Source of the DNA: Pedobacter panaciterrae
Lineage (GTDB): Bacteria > Bacteroidota > Bacteroidia > Sphingobacteriales > Sphingobacteriaceae
Direction: 5' to 3'
NCBI RefSeq assembly: GCF_001636695.1
Contig: NZ_LGEL01000040.1
Coordinates: forward strand, 1-47,607
Length of the DNA stretch: 47,607 nt
Shown: one piece after another, positions 1 through 6,884 of the stretch
Position numbering within the stretch: position 1 is the stretch's first letter
Layout of the letters: each line of letters starts with the position of its first letter
Program-made: the position numbers and the translations under genes
Notes under the pieces: model-generated
What the model saw: only the letters and a program-made list of their open reading frames with translations
Told to the model about the DNA's origin: nothing
Database searches by the model: none

Positions 1-18
1 GATGTGTATAAGAGACAG
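1..18. other. Residual Tn5/Nextera mosaic-end adapter
   Basis: These 18 bases match the last 18 of the 19-base Tn5 mosaic end used in Nextera libraries (ending TATAAGAGACAG). They are joined directly to ndk coding sequence. This is library adapter left at a contig end, not genomic DNA. Read in frame it gives the artefactual N-terminus MCIRDR. Confidence 0.95.
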
Positions 19-19
19 G

Positions 20-430
20 AACAGAACTTTTACCATGATTAAGCCTGATGCTGTTGCAAATGGGCATATCGGCGCAATTATTAATGATATCACTGCTGCT
101 GGTTTTAAAATCATCGCATTAAAATACACTAAGTTAACGCCTGAAACTGCTGGTAAATTTTATGAAGTACATAAAGAGCGTCCTTTTTATGCTGATTTAG
201 TGAGCTTTATGTCTTCTGGACCTATCGTTGCTGCTATTTTAGAAAAAGATAACGCGATCGAAGATTTCAGAACACTTATCGGTGCTACCAACCCTGCAGA
301 AGCAGCTGAAGGTACAATCCGCCAAAAATATGCAAAATCTATCGATGCAAATGCTGTTCACGGTTCAGATTCAAATGAAAACGCTGCTATCGAAGGCGAT
401 TTCTTCTTCACCGCTGCTGAGCGTTTCTAG
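20..430 (+). CDS. ndk: Nucleoside diphosphate kinase, 5'-truncated
   Basis: NDK transfers the gamma phosphate from ATP to nucleoside diphosphates through a phosphohistidine intermediate and balances cytoplasmic NTP/dNTP pools. The native sequence begins [16 protein letters not shown], the canonical NDK N-terminus with the nucleotide-binding Lys. The ERPFY segment, the GATNP loop and the active-site His in AVHGSDS follow, ending FFFTAAERF. About 136 native residues remain, slightly fewer than the usual 139-150, so roughly two or three codons (probably M-x-x) are missing. The loss is caused by the adapter at 1-18, not by mutation. The apparent ATG at position 2 lies inside the adapter and should not be used. 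A 14-bp inverted repeat follows the stop. Confidence 0.95.
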   Translation, partial: NRTFTMIKPDAVANGHIGAIINDITAAGFKIIALKYTKLTPETAGKFYEVHKERPFYADLVSFMSSGPIVAAILEKDNAIEDFRTLIGATNPAEAAEGTIRQKYAKSIDANAVHGSDSNENAAIEGDFFFTAAERF

Positions 431-440
431 AAAGATCTTC

Positions 441-482
441 ATTACCCTGCATGTTCAAAATTTAAATTACATGCAGGGTAAT
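441..482. repeat. 14-bp perfect inverted repeat after ndk
   Basis: ATTACCCTGCATGT (441-454) is exactly complementary to ACATGCAGGGTAAT (469-482), with a 14-nt AT-rich loop. It begins 11 bases after the ndk stop. The position suggests a terminator or 3'-end-stabilising hairpin, but no clear T-tract follows on the plus strand. A candidate promoter for the next gene starts six bases later. Confidence 0.6.
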
Positions 483-487
483 AATCA

Positions 488-495
488 TAAGTTTG
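488..495 (+). promoter_or_regulatory. Candidate -7 box for the FKBP gene
   Basis: TAAGTTTG is an exact match to the Bacteroidota -7 consensus TAnnTTTG and lies 25 bases before the ATG at 521. No convincing -33 TTG is visible, so this rests on the -7 match and its position. Confidence 0.5.
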
Positions 496-520
496 TACCT
501 TTCCGGACAAATTTATTAAA

Positions 521-1258
521 ATGAAGAAGATCGCTATCGCACTTTTATTACCATTATGCTCAGTTGCGGCGCTTGCTCAGACAAGCAAAAAGCCTGTTAC
601 AACAAAAAAACCAACAGCTAATAAAAGTGTACAAAAACCAATCGCAAAACCAACATTCAAATCTACACTAGACTCTGCAAGTTATTCTTTCGGAATAACA
701 ATGGCAGGTAGCATGAAAAAAGACGGATTAAATTCCCTTAACTACGATTTACTGGTTCAAGGCCTAAAAGATGCTTTTAACGACCAACCCGTGGCGCTAA
801 CAAGAGAAGCAGCACAATCTGCTATCAACAACTTGTTTGTTAGCGTAAGTAAACAGAAATTCGGACCAGCAATTGCTGAAGGAACCACATTTCTTGAAAA
901 CAACAAAAAACAACCAGGAGTTCAGGTTACCGCAAGTGGATTACAATACCAGGTAATTACTAAAGGCGAAGGTATTATGCCAAAAGCTACAGACACAGTA
1001 CTTGTACATTATAAAGGAACCTTATTAAACGGAAAGCAATTTGATAGTTCTTACGATAGAAATGAGCCTATATCATTTCCGCTTAATGGCGTAATTGCGG
1101 GATGGACAGAAGGCGTACAATTAATGCCAGCAGGATCAAAATATAAATTCTTTATACCATATAAACTTGCTTATGGCGAGCGCGGTGCCGGTCAGGATAT
1201 CCCTCCTTACAGCACTTTGGTTTTTGAAATTGAGCTTCTTAAAGTAAACGGTAAGTAA
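521..1258 (+). CDS. Secreted FKBP-type peptidyl-prolyl isomerase
   Basis: This 245-aa protein is a periplasmic or surface proline isomerase and chaperone of the FkpA/Mip type. Residues 1-19 form a Sec signal peptide (MKKIAIALLLPLCSVAALA). A Lys/Thr/Pro-rich linker follows, then an alpha-helical FKBP_N dimerisation region (about 45-125). The C-terminal FKBP domain (about 135-243) carries VLVHYKG, FDSSYDR, GVIAGWTEGVQLM, AYGERGAG and PPYSTLVFEIELL, which make up the FK506-fold active-site pocket. The ATG at 521 puts the signal peptide at the extreme N-terminus. The gene is probably transcribed on its own from the TAAGTTTG box upstream. Its client proteins cannot be inferred from sequence. Confidence 0.9.
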   Translation: MKKIAIALLLPLCSVAALAQTSKKPVTTKKPTANKSVQKPIAKPTFKSTLDSASYSFGITMAGSMKKDGLNSLNYDLLVQGLKDAFNDQPVALTREAAQSAINNLFVSVSKQKFGPAIAEGTTFLENNKKQPGVQVTASGLQYQVITKGEGIMPKATDTVLVHYKGTLLNGKQFDSSYDRNEPISFPLNGVIAGWTEGVQLMPAGSKYKFFIPYKLAYGERGAGQDIPPYSTLVFEIELLKVNGK

Positions 1259-1311
1259 ATCTAAAACCATTATCGTAAGATTTTGTTAAATACATTAAAA
1301 ACACAAAGCTT

Positions 1312-1479
1312 ATGATGACCAAAAGATTTTTCCCACTTGCAATTATTGCATTTTTATCAACCACATTAGCCAGCTGTGAATTAATTCAAGGAATTTTTAA
1401 AGCGGGCGTTTGGACTGGAGTAATCGTTGTTGTTCTGGTACTGGCGCTAATCATTTGGTTGATCAGCAGAATATTTTAA
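1312..1479 (+). CDS. Small lipoprotein with one membrane helix (55 aa)
   Basis: ATG at 1312 opens a 55-codon frame ending TAA at 1477-1479. The N-terminus MMTKRFFPLAIIAFLSTTLA leads into a lipobox (L-A-S-C, Cys22), then ELIQGIFKAGVWTGV and a strongly hydrophobic stretch to the C-terminus (about residues 35-52). A lipoprotein signal followed by a GIFKAG segment and a terminal helix resembles small membrane proteins I recall as widespread in Bacteroidota with no known function. A second in-frame ATG (1315) would drop one residue. It lies 53 bases after the FKBP stop and could be cotranscribed with it. Coding is supported by the lipobox plus helix arrangement; function is unknown. Confidence 0.75.
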   Translation: MMTKRFFPLAIIAFLSTTLASCELIQGIFKAGVWTGVIVVVLVLALIIWLISRIF

Positions 1480-1495
1480 GTTAAGTACAAAAAAA

Positions 1496-1786
1496 CTACA
1501 GAAATACAATATCTGTAATCACCTCAGTGCCGGCATGTTCATTTATCTTTTGAATAATGCCGGCTCTAACCATCAGCAATTCGTTCTTAACAACCGACGA
1601 TTCAATTCTGACAAACAATTTCTTGTGTGCAATATAAATTTGGGTAGTTCGGTTAGCTACAGCTTTACCCATCAATTCGGGCCAAAAAGCAACTACAGAG
1701 GTTTCATCAAACCGTCCTTTTAGCCTGTATACATTCAGTAATTTACCAATACCTTCTTTTAAGGTGATATCATTAGGTTTACGCAT
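1496..1786 (-). CDS. DUF721/DciA-like protein
   Basis: This 96-aa protein matches the DUF721 family, which includes the replicative-helicase loader DciA. Family features seen are a helical start (LKEGIGKLLNVYRL), the central block ETSVVAFWPELMGKAVANRT and IESSVVKNELLMVRAGIIQKINE, with a beta-strand-like end. The start codon overlaps the 3' end of recF by 8 bases, so the two are almost certainly cotranslated from the recF promoter. The recF neighbourhood fits a replication or repair role; DUF721 genes are often found near recF in bacteria. No residue allows me to prove helicase loading, so I leave the symbol blank. Confidence 0.8.
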   Translation of the reverse strand: MRKPNDITLKEGIGKLLNVYRLKGRFDETSVVAFWPELMGKAVANRTTQIYIAHKKLFVRIESSVVKNELLMVRAGIIQKINEHAGTEVITDIVFL

Positions 1787-2882
1787 GATTTACTGATCCG
1801 TTATTCACTTCAAATAATGTTACCGGCACATTTATCTTATTAAACAATGCCAAAACTCGCTCTCTTCCTGTATCCGTTATAAAAATCTGTCCAAAGTCAT
1901 GATGAGAAACCATTTCCATTAGTTTATGCATCCTGCTATCGTCCAGTTTATCAAAAATATCATCCAGTAACAGCAGAGGCTTAAACCCTTTATGTTTCTG
2001 AAGATAAGCATATTGCGCCAATTTTAATGCAATTAAAAACGATTTTTGTTGACCTTGCGATCCAAACTTCTTTAAAGGCATTTCTGTAATGGTAAATATC
2101 AGGTCGTCTTTATGGATTCCAGTAGTAGTTCTTTCTAAAACCTTATCCTTTTCTATAGACTGTGCCAGCAACTGTTCAAAAGGTGTCTCGCTCAACTGAC
2201 TTTGGTATTGTAAACTCACCTGCTCATTATCATCAGTTAAAAACTGATAATATTTATCAAACAGAGGGATAAAATCCAACATAAATTGCTTGCGCTTAGC
2301 AAAAATTTTTACGCCCGATTGAACCAGCTGTTCATTATAAATTTCCAACAGAGTTGGATCATAGCTTCTTGTTATTCCGATCTGCTTAAATAACGCATTG
2401 CGATTTAACAGATGGCGGTTATATAAAATAAGTTCATCGAGATAGTGTGTATCAGTTTGCGAGATCACATTATCCATAAAACGCCTGCGCTCTTCACTCC
2501 CGTCAGTAATAATATTGGTATCATATGGAGAGATCATCACCAATGGAAACAGCCCGATATGATCAGCCAGTTTATCATACTCTTTTTTGTTCCTTTTAAA
2601 CTGTTTCTTCTGATTTCTCTTTACACCACAGGTAATCTTTTCGTTCTTCTCCTTGCGATCAAAATCCCCTTGTATTAAAAAAAGATCTTCAGCTGTTTTA
2701 ATCTGTTGGCTATCTATCGGATTAAAATAGCCCTTGCAAAGGCATAAATAGTGTATTGCATCCAGCAAATTAGTTTTACCAGCGCCATTGTTTCCCACAA
2801 ACGCATTTACTGTTTTGGAAAAACTAATACTAGCATCTGCGTAGTTCTTAAAATTGAGGAGTGTAATATTCTTTAACCACAT
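1779..2882 (-). CDS. recF: DNA replication/repair protein RecF
   Basis: RecF is an SMC-like ATPase that, with RecO and RecR, loads RecA onto gapped DNA coated with single-strand-binding protein. Counting from the ATG at 2882 (MWLKNITLLNFKNY) the protein is 367 aa, normal for the family. The Walker A loop GNNGAGKT is at residues 30-37. The signature region FGSQGQQKS and Walker B LLLLDDIFDKLD are near the C-terminus. A longer in-frame start, TTG at 2897, is rejected because it lies inside an exact TAnnTTTG promoter box and adds five non-conserved residues. The gene overlaps the downstream DUF721 gene by 8 bases. Confidence 0.95.
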   Translation of the reverse strand: MWLKNITLLNFKNYADASISFSKTVNAFVGNNGAGKTNLLDAIHYLCLCKGYFNPIDSQQIKTAEDLFLIQGDFDRKEKNEKITCGVKRNQKKQFKRNKKEYDKLADHIGLFPLVMISPYDTNIITDGSEERRRFMDNVISQTDTHYLDELILYNRHLLNRNALFKQIGITRSYDPTLLEIYNEQLVQSGVKIFAKRKQFMLDFIPLFDKYYQFLTDDNEQVSLQYQSQLSETPFEQLLAQSIEKDKVLERTTTGIHKDDLIFTITEMPLKKFGSQGQQKSFLIALKLAQYAYLQKHKGFKPLLLLDDIFDKLDDSRMHKLMEMVSHHDFGQIFITDTGRERVLALFNKINVPVTLFEVNNGSVNHA

Positions 2883-2894
2883 ATTATCTGAAGC

Positions 2895-2902
2895 CAAAGT
2901 TA
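2895..2902 (-). promoter_or_regulatory. -7 box of the recF promoter
   Basis: On the minus strand this reads TAACTTTG, an exact Bacteroidota -7 element, 12 bases upstream of the ATG at 2882. Transcription would start only a few bases before that ATG. This excludes the longer TTG start and gives a very short leader. Confidence 0.65.
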
Positions 2903-3066
2903 CCGTTTAGCTTTGTTAAATATGGTCGATACACTCCTATTTATTTACCCACAAACTTTGGCTATTTTAACGGCAGGTTAAGATGTATCTGCAACAGATT
3001 AAACCATTACTCGGTTCTAATTAACGCTCAGTTCATTAAACTTTATTTAAATACTCAAAAAAGGGG

Positions 3067-3096
3067 TTGATACTTTAATGTAAAAATGTATTTTTG
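3067..3096 (+). promoter_or_regulatory. Promoter of the TPR gene (TTG-N19-TAnnTTTG)
   Basis: TTG at 3067-3069, a 19-base spacer and TATTTTTG at 3089-3096 form a complete Bacteroidota housekeeping promoter. The -7 box overlaps an in-frame TTG (3094), which supports the ATG at 3121 as the true start with a leader of about 17-20 bases. Confidence 0.75.
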
Positions 3097-3120
3097 CAGT
3101 CCTTAATTTTTTTAAATAAA

Positions 3121-3789
3121 ATGTCCACAACAGAAAAAGAAATAAATCAACAGGTAAGAAAGGGTTCTTTTTTACAAGAAAACTCAAAAAGCCTTTTGTT
3201 CATTGCAGGTGCTATCATTGCACTAATTGGAATTTACATCTGGTATCAGAATGTTTATTTAAAAAACAGAGCGGAAGAAGCCTCAGCTAAAATGTATAAA
3301 GCAGAGCAATTTCTGGGCGTAGATTCATTAGCCAACAAAGCTATAAACGGCGAAGGTGGTTATCCGGGATTTGAAAAAATTGCTGATGAATATGCTAACA
3401 CTAAATCAGCTAACCTTGCTAACCTTTATTTAGGTGGTATTTATTTGCGCAAAGGTGAGTACAAAAAAGCAATCGAATCTTTAGGAAAATACTCTGATAC
3501 AGGAAGCCCTGTTGCAGATCCTTTAGCCCTTGGTTTATTAGGTGATGCTTACAGCGAGCTAAAAGATTACAAGCAAGCTATTACTTATTATAAAAAAGCA
3601 GCTGACAAAGCAAGCAACAAATTTACTTCTCCATTGTTCCTTAAAAAACTTGGTTTAGTATATGAAGTTCAAAAAGACTTCAAAGATGCTGTTGATGCTT
3701 ACAATAAAATTAAAACACAGTATCCTCAAAGTCAGGAAGCTCAAATGATAGACGAATATATTGCACGTGCAGAAGCACAGGTAAAATAA
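3121..3789 (+). CDS. Membrane-anchored tetratricopeptide repeat protein
   Basis: This 222-aa protein has a short charged N-terminus, one membrane helix (about residues 25-43, LLFIAGAIIALIGIYIWYQ) and a periplasmic region of TPR-like helices. Recognisable units are NLANLYLGGIYLRKGEYKKA, LGLLGDAYSELKDYKQA and LKKLGLVYEVQKDFKDA, followed by PQSQEAQM. The layout resembles YfgM/BamD-like scaffold proteins of the envelope. I infer a role in protein-protein contacts at the inner membrane; there is no catalytic motif. A terminator hairpin follows at 3811, so it appears monocistronic. Confidence 0.85.
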   Translation: MSTTEKEINQQVRKGSFLQENSKSLLFIAGAIIALIGIYIWYQNVYLKNRAEEASAKMYKAEQFLGVDSLANKAINGEGGYPGFEKIADEYANTKSANLANLYLGGIYLRKGEYKKAIESLGKYSDTGSPVADPLALGLLGDAYSELKDYKQAITYYKKAADKASNKFTSPLFLKKLGLVYEVQKDFKDAVDAYNKIKTQYPQSQEAQMIDEYIARAEAQVK

Positions 3790-3810
3790 TTCGCTACAAA
3801 CATTATTAGC

Positions 3811-3842
3811 AAAAGGCCGGTACACATGTACTGGCCTTTTTT
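3811..3842 (+). terminator. Rho-independent terminator after the TPR gene
   Basis: AAAGGCCGGTACA pairs with TGTACTGGCCTTT (one mismatch) around a very short loop and is followed by a run of T. It lies 22 bases after the stop codon. Confidence 0.85.
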
Positions 3843-3892
3843 ATGCTCCAGCCAGCAGTCGCCAGTCGCCAGTCATCTGTATAGCTCTACAT

Positions 3893-3964
3893 CGTCATCT
3901 CGACGATAGGAGAGATCTCTTGAAATCGTATAACCAAGAGATCTCTCCTATCGTCGAGATGACG
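3893..3964. repeat. Palindromic repeat element, copy 1
   Basis: Two perfect 30-base arms (3893-3922 and 3935-3964) surround a 12-base loop. The left arm begins CGTCATCTCGACGATAGG and ends AGAGATCTCTTG; AGAGATCTCT is itself a palindrome. The same core occurs at 16560-16631 and 38473-38560. It lies between the TPR terminator and the ribH promoter. In this copy the flanks outside the arms show no extended pairing. The architecture is like REP/BIME or MITE elements; no transposase is seen nearby. Confidence 0.9.
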
Positions 3965-4064
3965 ACAGCTTTAGAAACAACCCCCTCACCTGTCATTCGC
4001 GTTTGGTACTTCATCATTTAGCACTTCCTTACTTTACTATTAAAAAACTTTTATGAATTTTCCC

Positions 4065-4072
4065 TAGCTTTG
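4065..4072 (+). promoter_or_regulatory. -7 box of the ribH promoter, 4 nt from the ATG
   Basis: TAGCTTTG exactly matches TAnnTTTG and is followed by CTTC and then the ATG at 4077. With the usual spacing the transcript would begin at or within a base or two of the start codon, predicting a leaderless mRNA. Confidence 0.65.
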
Positions 4073-4076
4073 CTTC

Positions 4077-4568
4077 ATGGCAACACAATTAAAAAATCTG
4101 TCAGATTTTTCCCACACAACAGTACCAAACGGAAGTGCTTTTAAAATAGCAATTGCAGTAGCAGAATGGAATGCAGAAATTACAGGAAGCTTGTACAATG
4201 GCGCATTGGAAACATTAGTTAAACATGGAGTTCTTCAGGACAATATCCTTTCAATTGCAGTACCGGGCAGCTTTGAATTAACATCCGCAGCTGATCTGCT
4301 TTTGCAAAAACACAAAAATCTGGATGCGGTTATTTGTTTGGGTTGTGTAATCCAGGGAGATACCAAACACTTTGATTTTATTTGTGATGCTGTTGCAAAT
4401 GGCATTACTCAGGTAAGCGTTAAACACAGCAAACCTGTAATTTTTGGAGTGCTAACTACCAATGACCAACAACAAGCTATAGACAGAGCTGGTGGTAAAC
4501 ACGGAAATAAAGGCGATGAAGCCGCTATTACAGCTTTAAAAATGGCTGAACTTTTGGCAACAGTCTAA
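4077..4568 (+). CDS. ribH: 6,7-dimethyl-8-ribityllumazine synthase
   Basis: Lumazine synthase condenses 5-amino-6-ribitylamino-uracil with 3,4-dihydroxy-2-butanone 4-phosphate, the penultimate step of riboflavin synthesis. It assembles as a pentamer or a 60-mer capsid. At 163 aa it has the normal length. Diagnostic blocks are AEWNAEITGSLYNGA, the substrate loop VPGSFEL, the phosphate-binding GCVIQGDTKHFDFI with the catalytic His, and KPVIFGVLTT with NKGDEAA near the C-terminus. The ATG at 4077 lies four bases after the -7 box, so the mRNA is probably leaderless. No other rib gene or FMN riboswitch is visible nearby. Confidence 0.95.
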   Translation: MATQLKNLSDFSHTTVPNGSAFKIAIAVAEWNAEITGSLYNGALETLVKHGVLQDNILSIAVPGSFELTSAADLLLQKHKNLDAVICLGCVIQGDTKHFDFICDAVANGITQVSVKHSKPVIFGVLTTNDQQQAIDRAGGKHGNKGDEAAITALKMAELLATV

Positions 4569-4635
4569 AATTACTTTGATACTTTCTTCAAAAAGCTGTA
4601 GATTAGAGAAATATATCAATTAAAGACTCATACAG

Positions 4636-4755
4636 ATGAAGAAAGTAGCTATTTTATTACTTGGCGTATTTTTTGCCATATCTGTTTTAGAAGCATGTTC
4701 TAATAGACTTTGTCCCGCCTACAGTTCGTATCCGGAAGGCAAAAGAAGAAGATGA
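4636..4755 (+). CDS. Small lipoprotein (39 aa)
   Basis: ATG at 4636 opens a 39-codon frame ending TGA at 4753-4755. MKKVAILLLGVFFAISVLEA is a lipoprotein signal with lipobox L-E-A-C (Cys21). The mature part is only about 19 residues, SNRLCPAYSSYPEGKRRR after the lipidated Cys, with a second Cys and a basic end. I recall short Cys-containing CPAY-type lipoproteins in related Bacteroidota, but no function is known to me. It sits between ribH and the YtxJ gene on the same strand and may share their transcripts. Coding is inferred from the lipobox and the compact design. Confidence 0.65.
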   Translation: MKKVAILLLGVFFAISVLEACSNRLCPAYSSYPEGKRRR

Positions 4756-4786
4756 CAACTAAGGCTAAACTTTAGAAAGATATTAG

Positions 4787-5119
4787 ATGCAGTGGAAAAA
4801 CATTACTGATTTAACTCAAATCAGCGAAATAAAACAAAATGAAGGGTACAGTTTAATATTTAAACACAGCACCCGCTGCTCAGTTAGTTCAATGGCTAAA
4901 AGACGCTTTGAATTGGACTGGGAAGTATTACCGGCTGATACCTCACTATATTTCTTAGACTTGATCAGCTACCGAGACATTTCTGCTGAAATAGCTGAAA
5001 CTTTTCAAGTCCATCATGAATCTCCTCAGATCCTTTTGATCAAAGATGGTGATTGTATTCTGGATGCTTCTCATAGCGACATTTCTGCAGACGAAGTTGC
5101 CGAGGTGATCAATAATTAG
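4787..5119 (+). CDS. ytxJ: Bacillithiol-system redox protein YtxJ
   Basis: YtxJ-family proteins have a monothiol thioredoxin-like fold and are proposed bacilliredoxins that remove bacillithiol from oxidised proteins. This 110-aa protein has the family layout. LIFKHSTRCSVSSMAKRRFE holds the active Cys (about residue 32). It is followed by LYFLDLISYRDISAEIAE, the cis-Pro region ESPQILLIKDG, and a C-terminal helix ISADEVAEVI. A bacillithiol pathway is supported by bshA on the minus strand at 16798-17943. The gene follows the 39-aa lipoprotein by 31 bases. Confidence 0.85.
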   Translation: MQWKNITDLTQISEIKQNEGYSLIFKHSTRCSVSSMAKRRFELDWEVLPADTSLYFLDLISYRDISAEIAETFQVHHESPQILLIKDGDCILDASHSDISADEVAEVINN

Positions 5120-5373
5120 AATTCTTCTTTAAAAGTTAAAAGAAACGCCTTTTCTAGTGCCTTGGCGTACACTTTAAGCTATTGCTATGTAGCATTTATA
5201 CGGTGTTTATACCATGTTCATACAGCCTTTTATTGATAAAGCAATGTTTAATGATTGTATAAGCATTGTATAAACCCCAATACAAAACTCATTATCAAAC
5301 ACTTACAATAGGTAAAAAAATAACATTACATCACGTAAACATTTCATTTTTGCAACAATTCAAACCTATTGCT

Positions 5374-5381
5374 TAACTTTG
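5374..5381 (+). promoter_or_regulatory. -7 box of the lipA promoter, 4 nt from the ATG
   Basis: TAACTTTG is followed by TACC and the lipA ATG at 5386. A -33 TTG is present at 5350-5352 with a 21-base spacer. The four-base gap predicts a leaderless lipA transcript. Confidence 0.7.
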
Positions 5382-5385
5382 TACC

Positions 5386-6264
5386 ATGATCGCACTTCCG
5401 GTTGTTTCAGAAAACCCAGTACAACGTAAACCAGATTGGCTTAGAGTAAAGCTTCCTGTTGGTAAAGAATATGCACAAGTTCGTAGTCTAGTAGATACTC
5501 ATAAGCTACATACGATATGCGAAAGCGGTAATTGCCCTAATATGGGCGAATGCTGGGGCGCAGGCACAGCTACCTTTATGATTCTGGGAAATATTTGTAC
5601 ACGCTCCTGCTCTTTCTGTGCTGTGGCTACAGGCAGACCTTTAGCGGTTGATTTGGATGAGCCAAACCGGGTTGCCAATTCTGTTAAACTGATGCAGGTA
5701 AAACATTGCGTTATTACTTCGGTAGACAGAGACGACTTAAAGGATGGCGGTTCCATTATCTGGGCCGAAACACTACAGGCTATCAGAAGAGAAAGTCCGG
5801 AAACTACGCTCGAAACACTTATTCCAGATTTCAGAGGTGTATGGGACAACTTATATCGTGTATTGGAAGAAAGACCTGAGGTGATGTCGCACAATGTTGA
5901 AACTGTTAGACGTTTAACCAAGCAAGTACGTATCCAGGCAAAATACGACAGAAGTTTAGAGTGCCTAAAACGCATTTCGGAATTTGGATTAAGAACTAAA
6001 ACAGGCATTATGCTTGGTTTAGGCGAAACAGAGGATGATGTTTTAGAAGCAATGGATGATCTGGTAGCTAACGGAGTTCACATATTAACACTTGGCCAAT
6101 ATCTGCAGCCTACTCGTAATCATCACCCTGTGGTAGATTGGATTCATCCGGATCAGTTTGCCAAATACAAGGAGATAGGATTGGCTAAAGGATTAAGATA
6201 TGTAGAAAGCGGACCTTTGGTACGTTCTTCTTATCATGCTGAGAAACACTTATTTGATTTTTAA
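5386..6264 (+). CDS. lipA: Lipoyl synthase
   Basis: LipA is a radical-SAM enzyme that inserts two sulfurs into the protein-bound octanoyl chain, making the lipoyl cofactor of pyruvate and 2-oxoglutarate dehydrogenases and the glycine cleavage system. The 292-aa protein has both cluster motifs. The auxiliary 4Fe-4S ligands are Cys45, Cys50 and Cys56 in [12 protein letters not shown]. The radical-SAM ligands are Cys71, Cys75 and Cys78 in CTRSCSFC. The conserved RSS of [10 protein letters not shown] is at the C-terminus. The ATG at 5386 is fixed by the promoter four bases upstream and by the N-terminus preceding [10 protein letters not shown]. No lipB is seen nearby. Confidence 0.96.
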   Translation: MIALPVVSENPVQRKPDWLRVKLPVGKEYAQVRSLVDTHKLHTICESGNCPNMGECWGAGTATFMILGNICTRSCSFCAVATGRPLAVDLDEPNRVANSVKLMQVKHCVITSVDRDDLKDGGSIIWAETLQAIRRESPETTLETLIPDFRGVWDNLYRVLEERPEVMSHNVETVRRLTKQVRIQAKYDRSLECLKRISEFGLRTKTGIMLGLGETEDDVLEAMDDLVANGVHILTLGQYLQPTRNHHPVVDWIHPDQFAKYKEIGLAKGLRYVESGPLVRSSYHAEKHLFDF

Positions 6265-6331
6265 TTTCGGGTTAAGAAAAAAAAACAAATTCCCTTTCAT
6301 CTTGTTGTAGTTTCTGTATATTAGCAAACCC

Positions 6332-6883
6332 TTGGGAACTACAAAGAAAATATCGCTATCTGAAGAAGAGCTGGTTAGTAAACTGAAAAATCGGGATACT
6401 ATCGCTGTTCAGGCATTGTACGACATGTACTCTGGTGCACTGTTAGGTGTAATCTCAAGGATTATCCAGCAAACTGAAGTAGCTGAAGATCTGTTACAAG
6501 AAACCTTTATAAAAATATGGAATTCTGCAGATAGCTATGACAGCTCTAAAGGCCGATTATTTACCTGGATGATGAATATTGCACGCAATTTGGCAATAGA
6601 TAAGTTACGCTCAAAAGATTTTAAAAATTCCGGTAAAAACCAAGATATAGAAAATAACGTAGATTTCATTGACGCACAGAAGGAAGTTACTTTTAATGCG
6701 GATATTCTGGGGATTAAAGACATGGTTACCGCGCTCAAGCCAGAATTTAATAATGTATTAGATATGGTGTATTTTAAGGGATATACACATGTAGAAACGG
6801 CAGAAGAATTAAATTTACCATTAGGTACTGTAAAAACGCGTATCAGAATGGCTATTATGGAATTAAGAAAGCATTTTAACTAA
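6332..6883 (+). CDS. ECF-type RNA polymerase sigma factor
   Basis: This 183-aa sigma-70 family protein directs RNA polymerase to a small regulon. Region 2 spans about residues 20-95 and includes AEDLLQETFIKIW and GRLFTWMMNIARNLAIDKLR. Region 4, with its helix-turn-helix, is about 130-182 (GYTHVETAEELNLPLGTVKTRI). The best start is TTG at 6332, giving MGTTKKISLSEEEL; the next ATG, at residue 32, would cut into region 2. The anti-sigma gene begins one base after the stop, a standard pairing in which the anti-sigma factor holds the sigma at the membrane. A TATATTAGCA motif at 6317-6326 may be its own promoter. Confidence 0.88.
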   Translation: MGTTKKISLSEEELVSKLKNRDTIAVQALYDMYSGALLGVISRIIQQTEVAEDLLQETFIKIWNSADSYDSSKGRLFTWMMNIARNLAIDKLRSKDFKNSGKNQDIENNVDFIDAQKEVTFNADILGIKDMVTALKPEFNNVLDMVYFKGYTHVETAEELNLPLGTVKTRIRMAIMELRKHFN

Positions 6884-6884
6884 A

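Noticed and set aside
3841-3885. CAGTCGCCAGTCGCCAGTCA short repeat considered as a CRISPR or origin iteron
   Set aside because: Only about three 7-base units without spacers; no Cas genes or replication initiator nearby.
5499-6008. 169-codon minus-strand frame opposite lipA
   Set aside because: It lies wholly inside a strongly conserved gene on the other strand, has no recognisable domain and no promoter or ribosome site.
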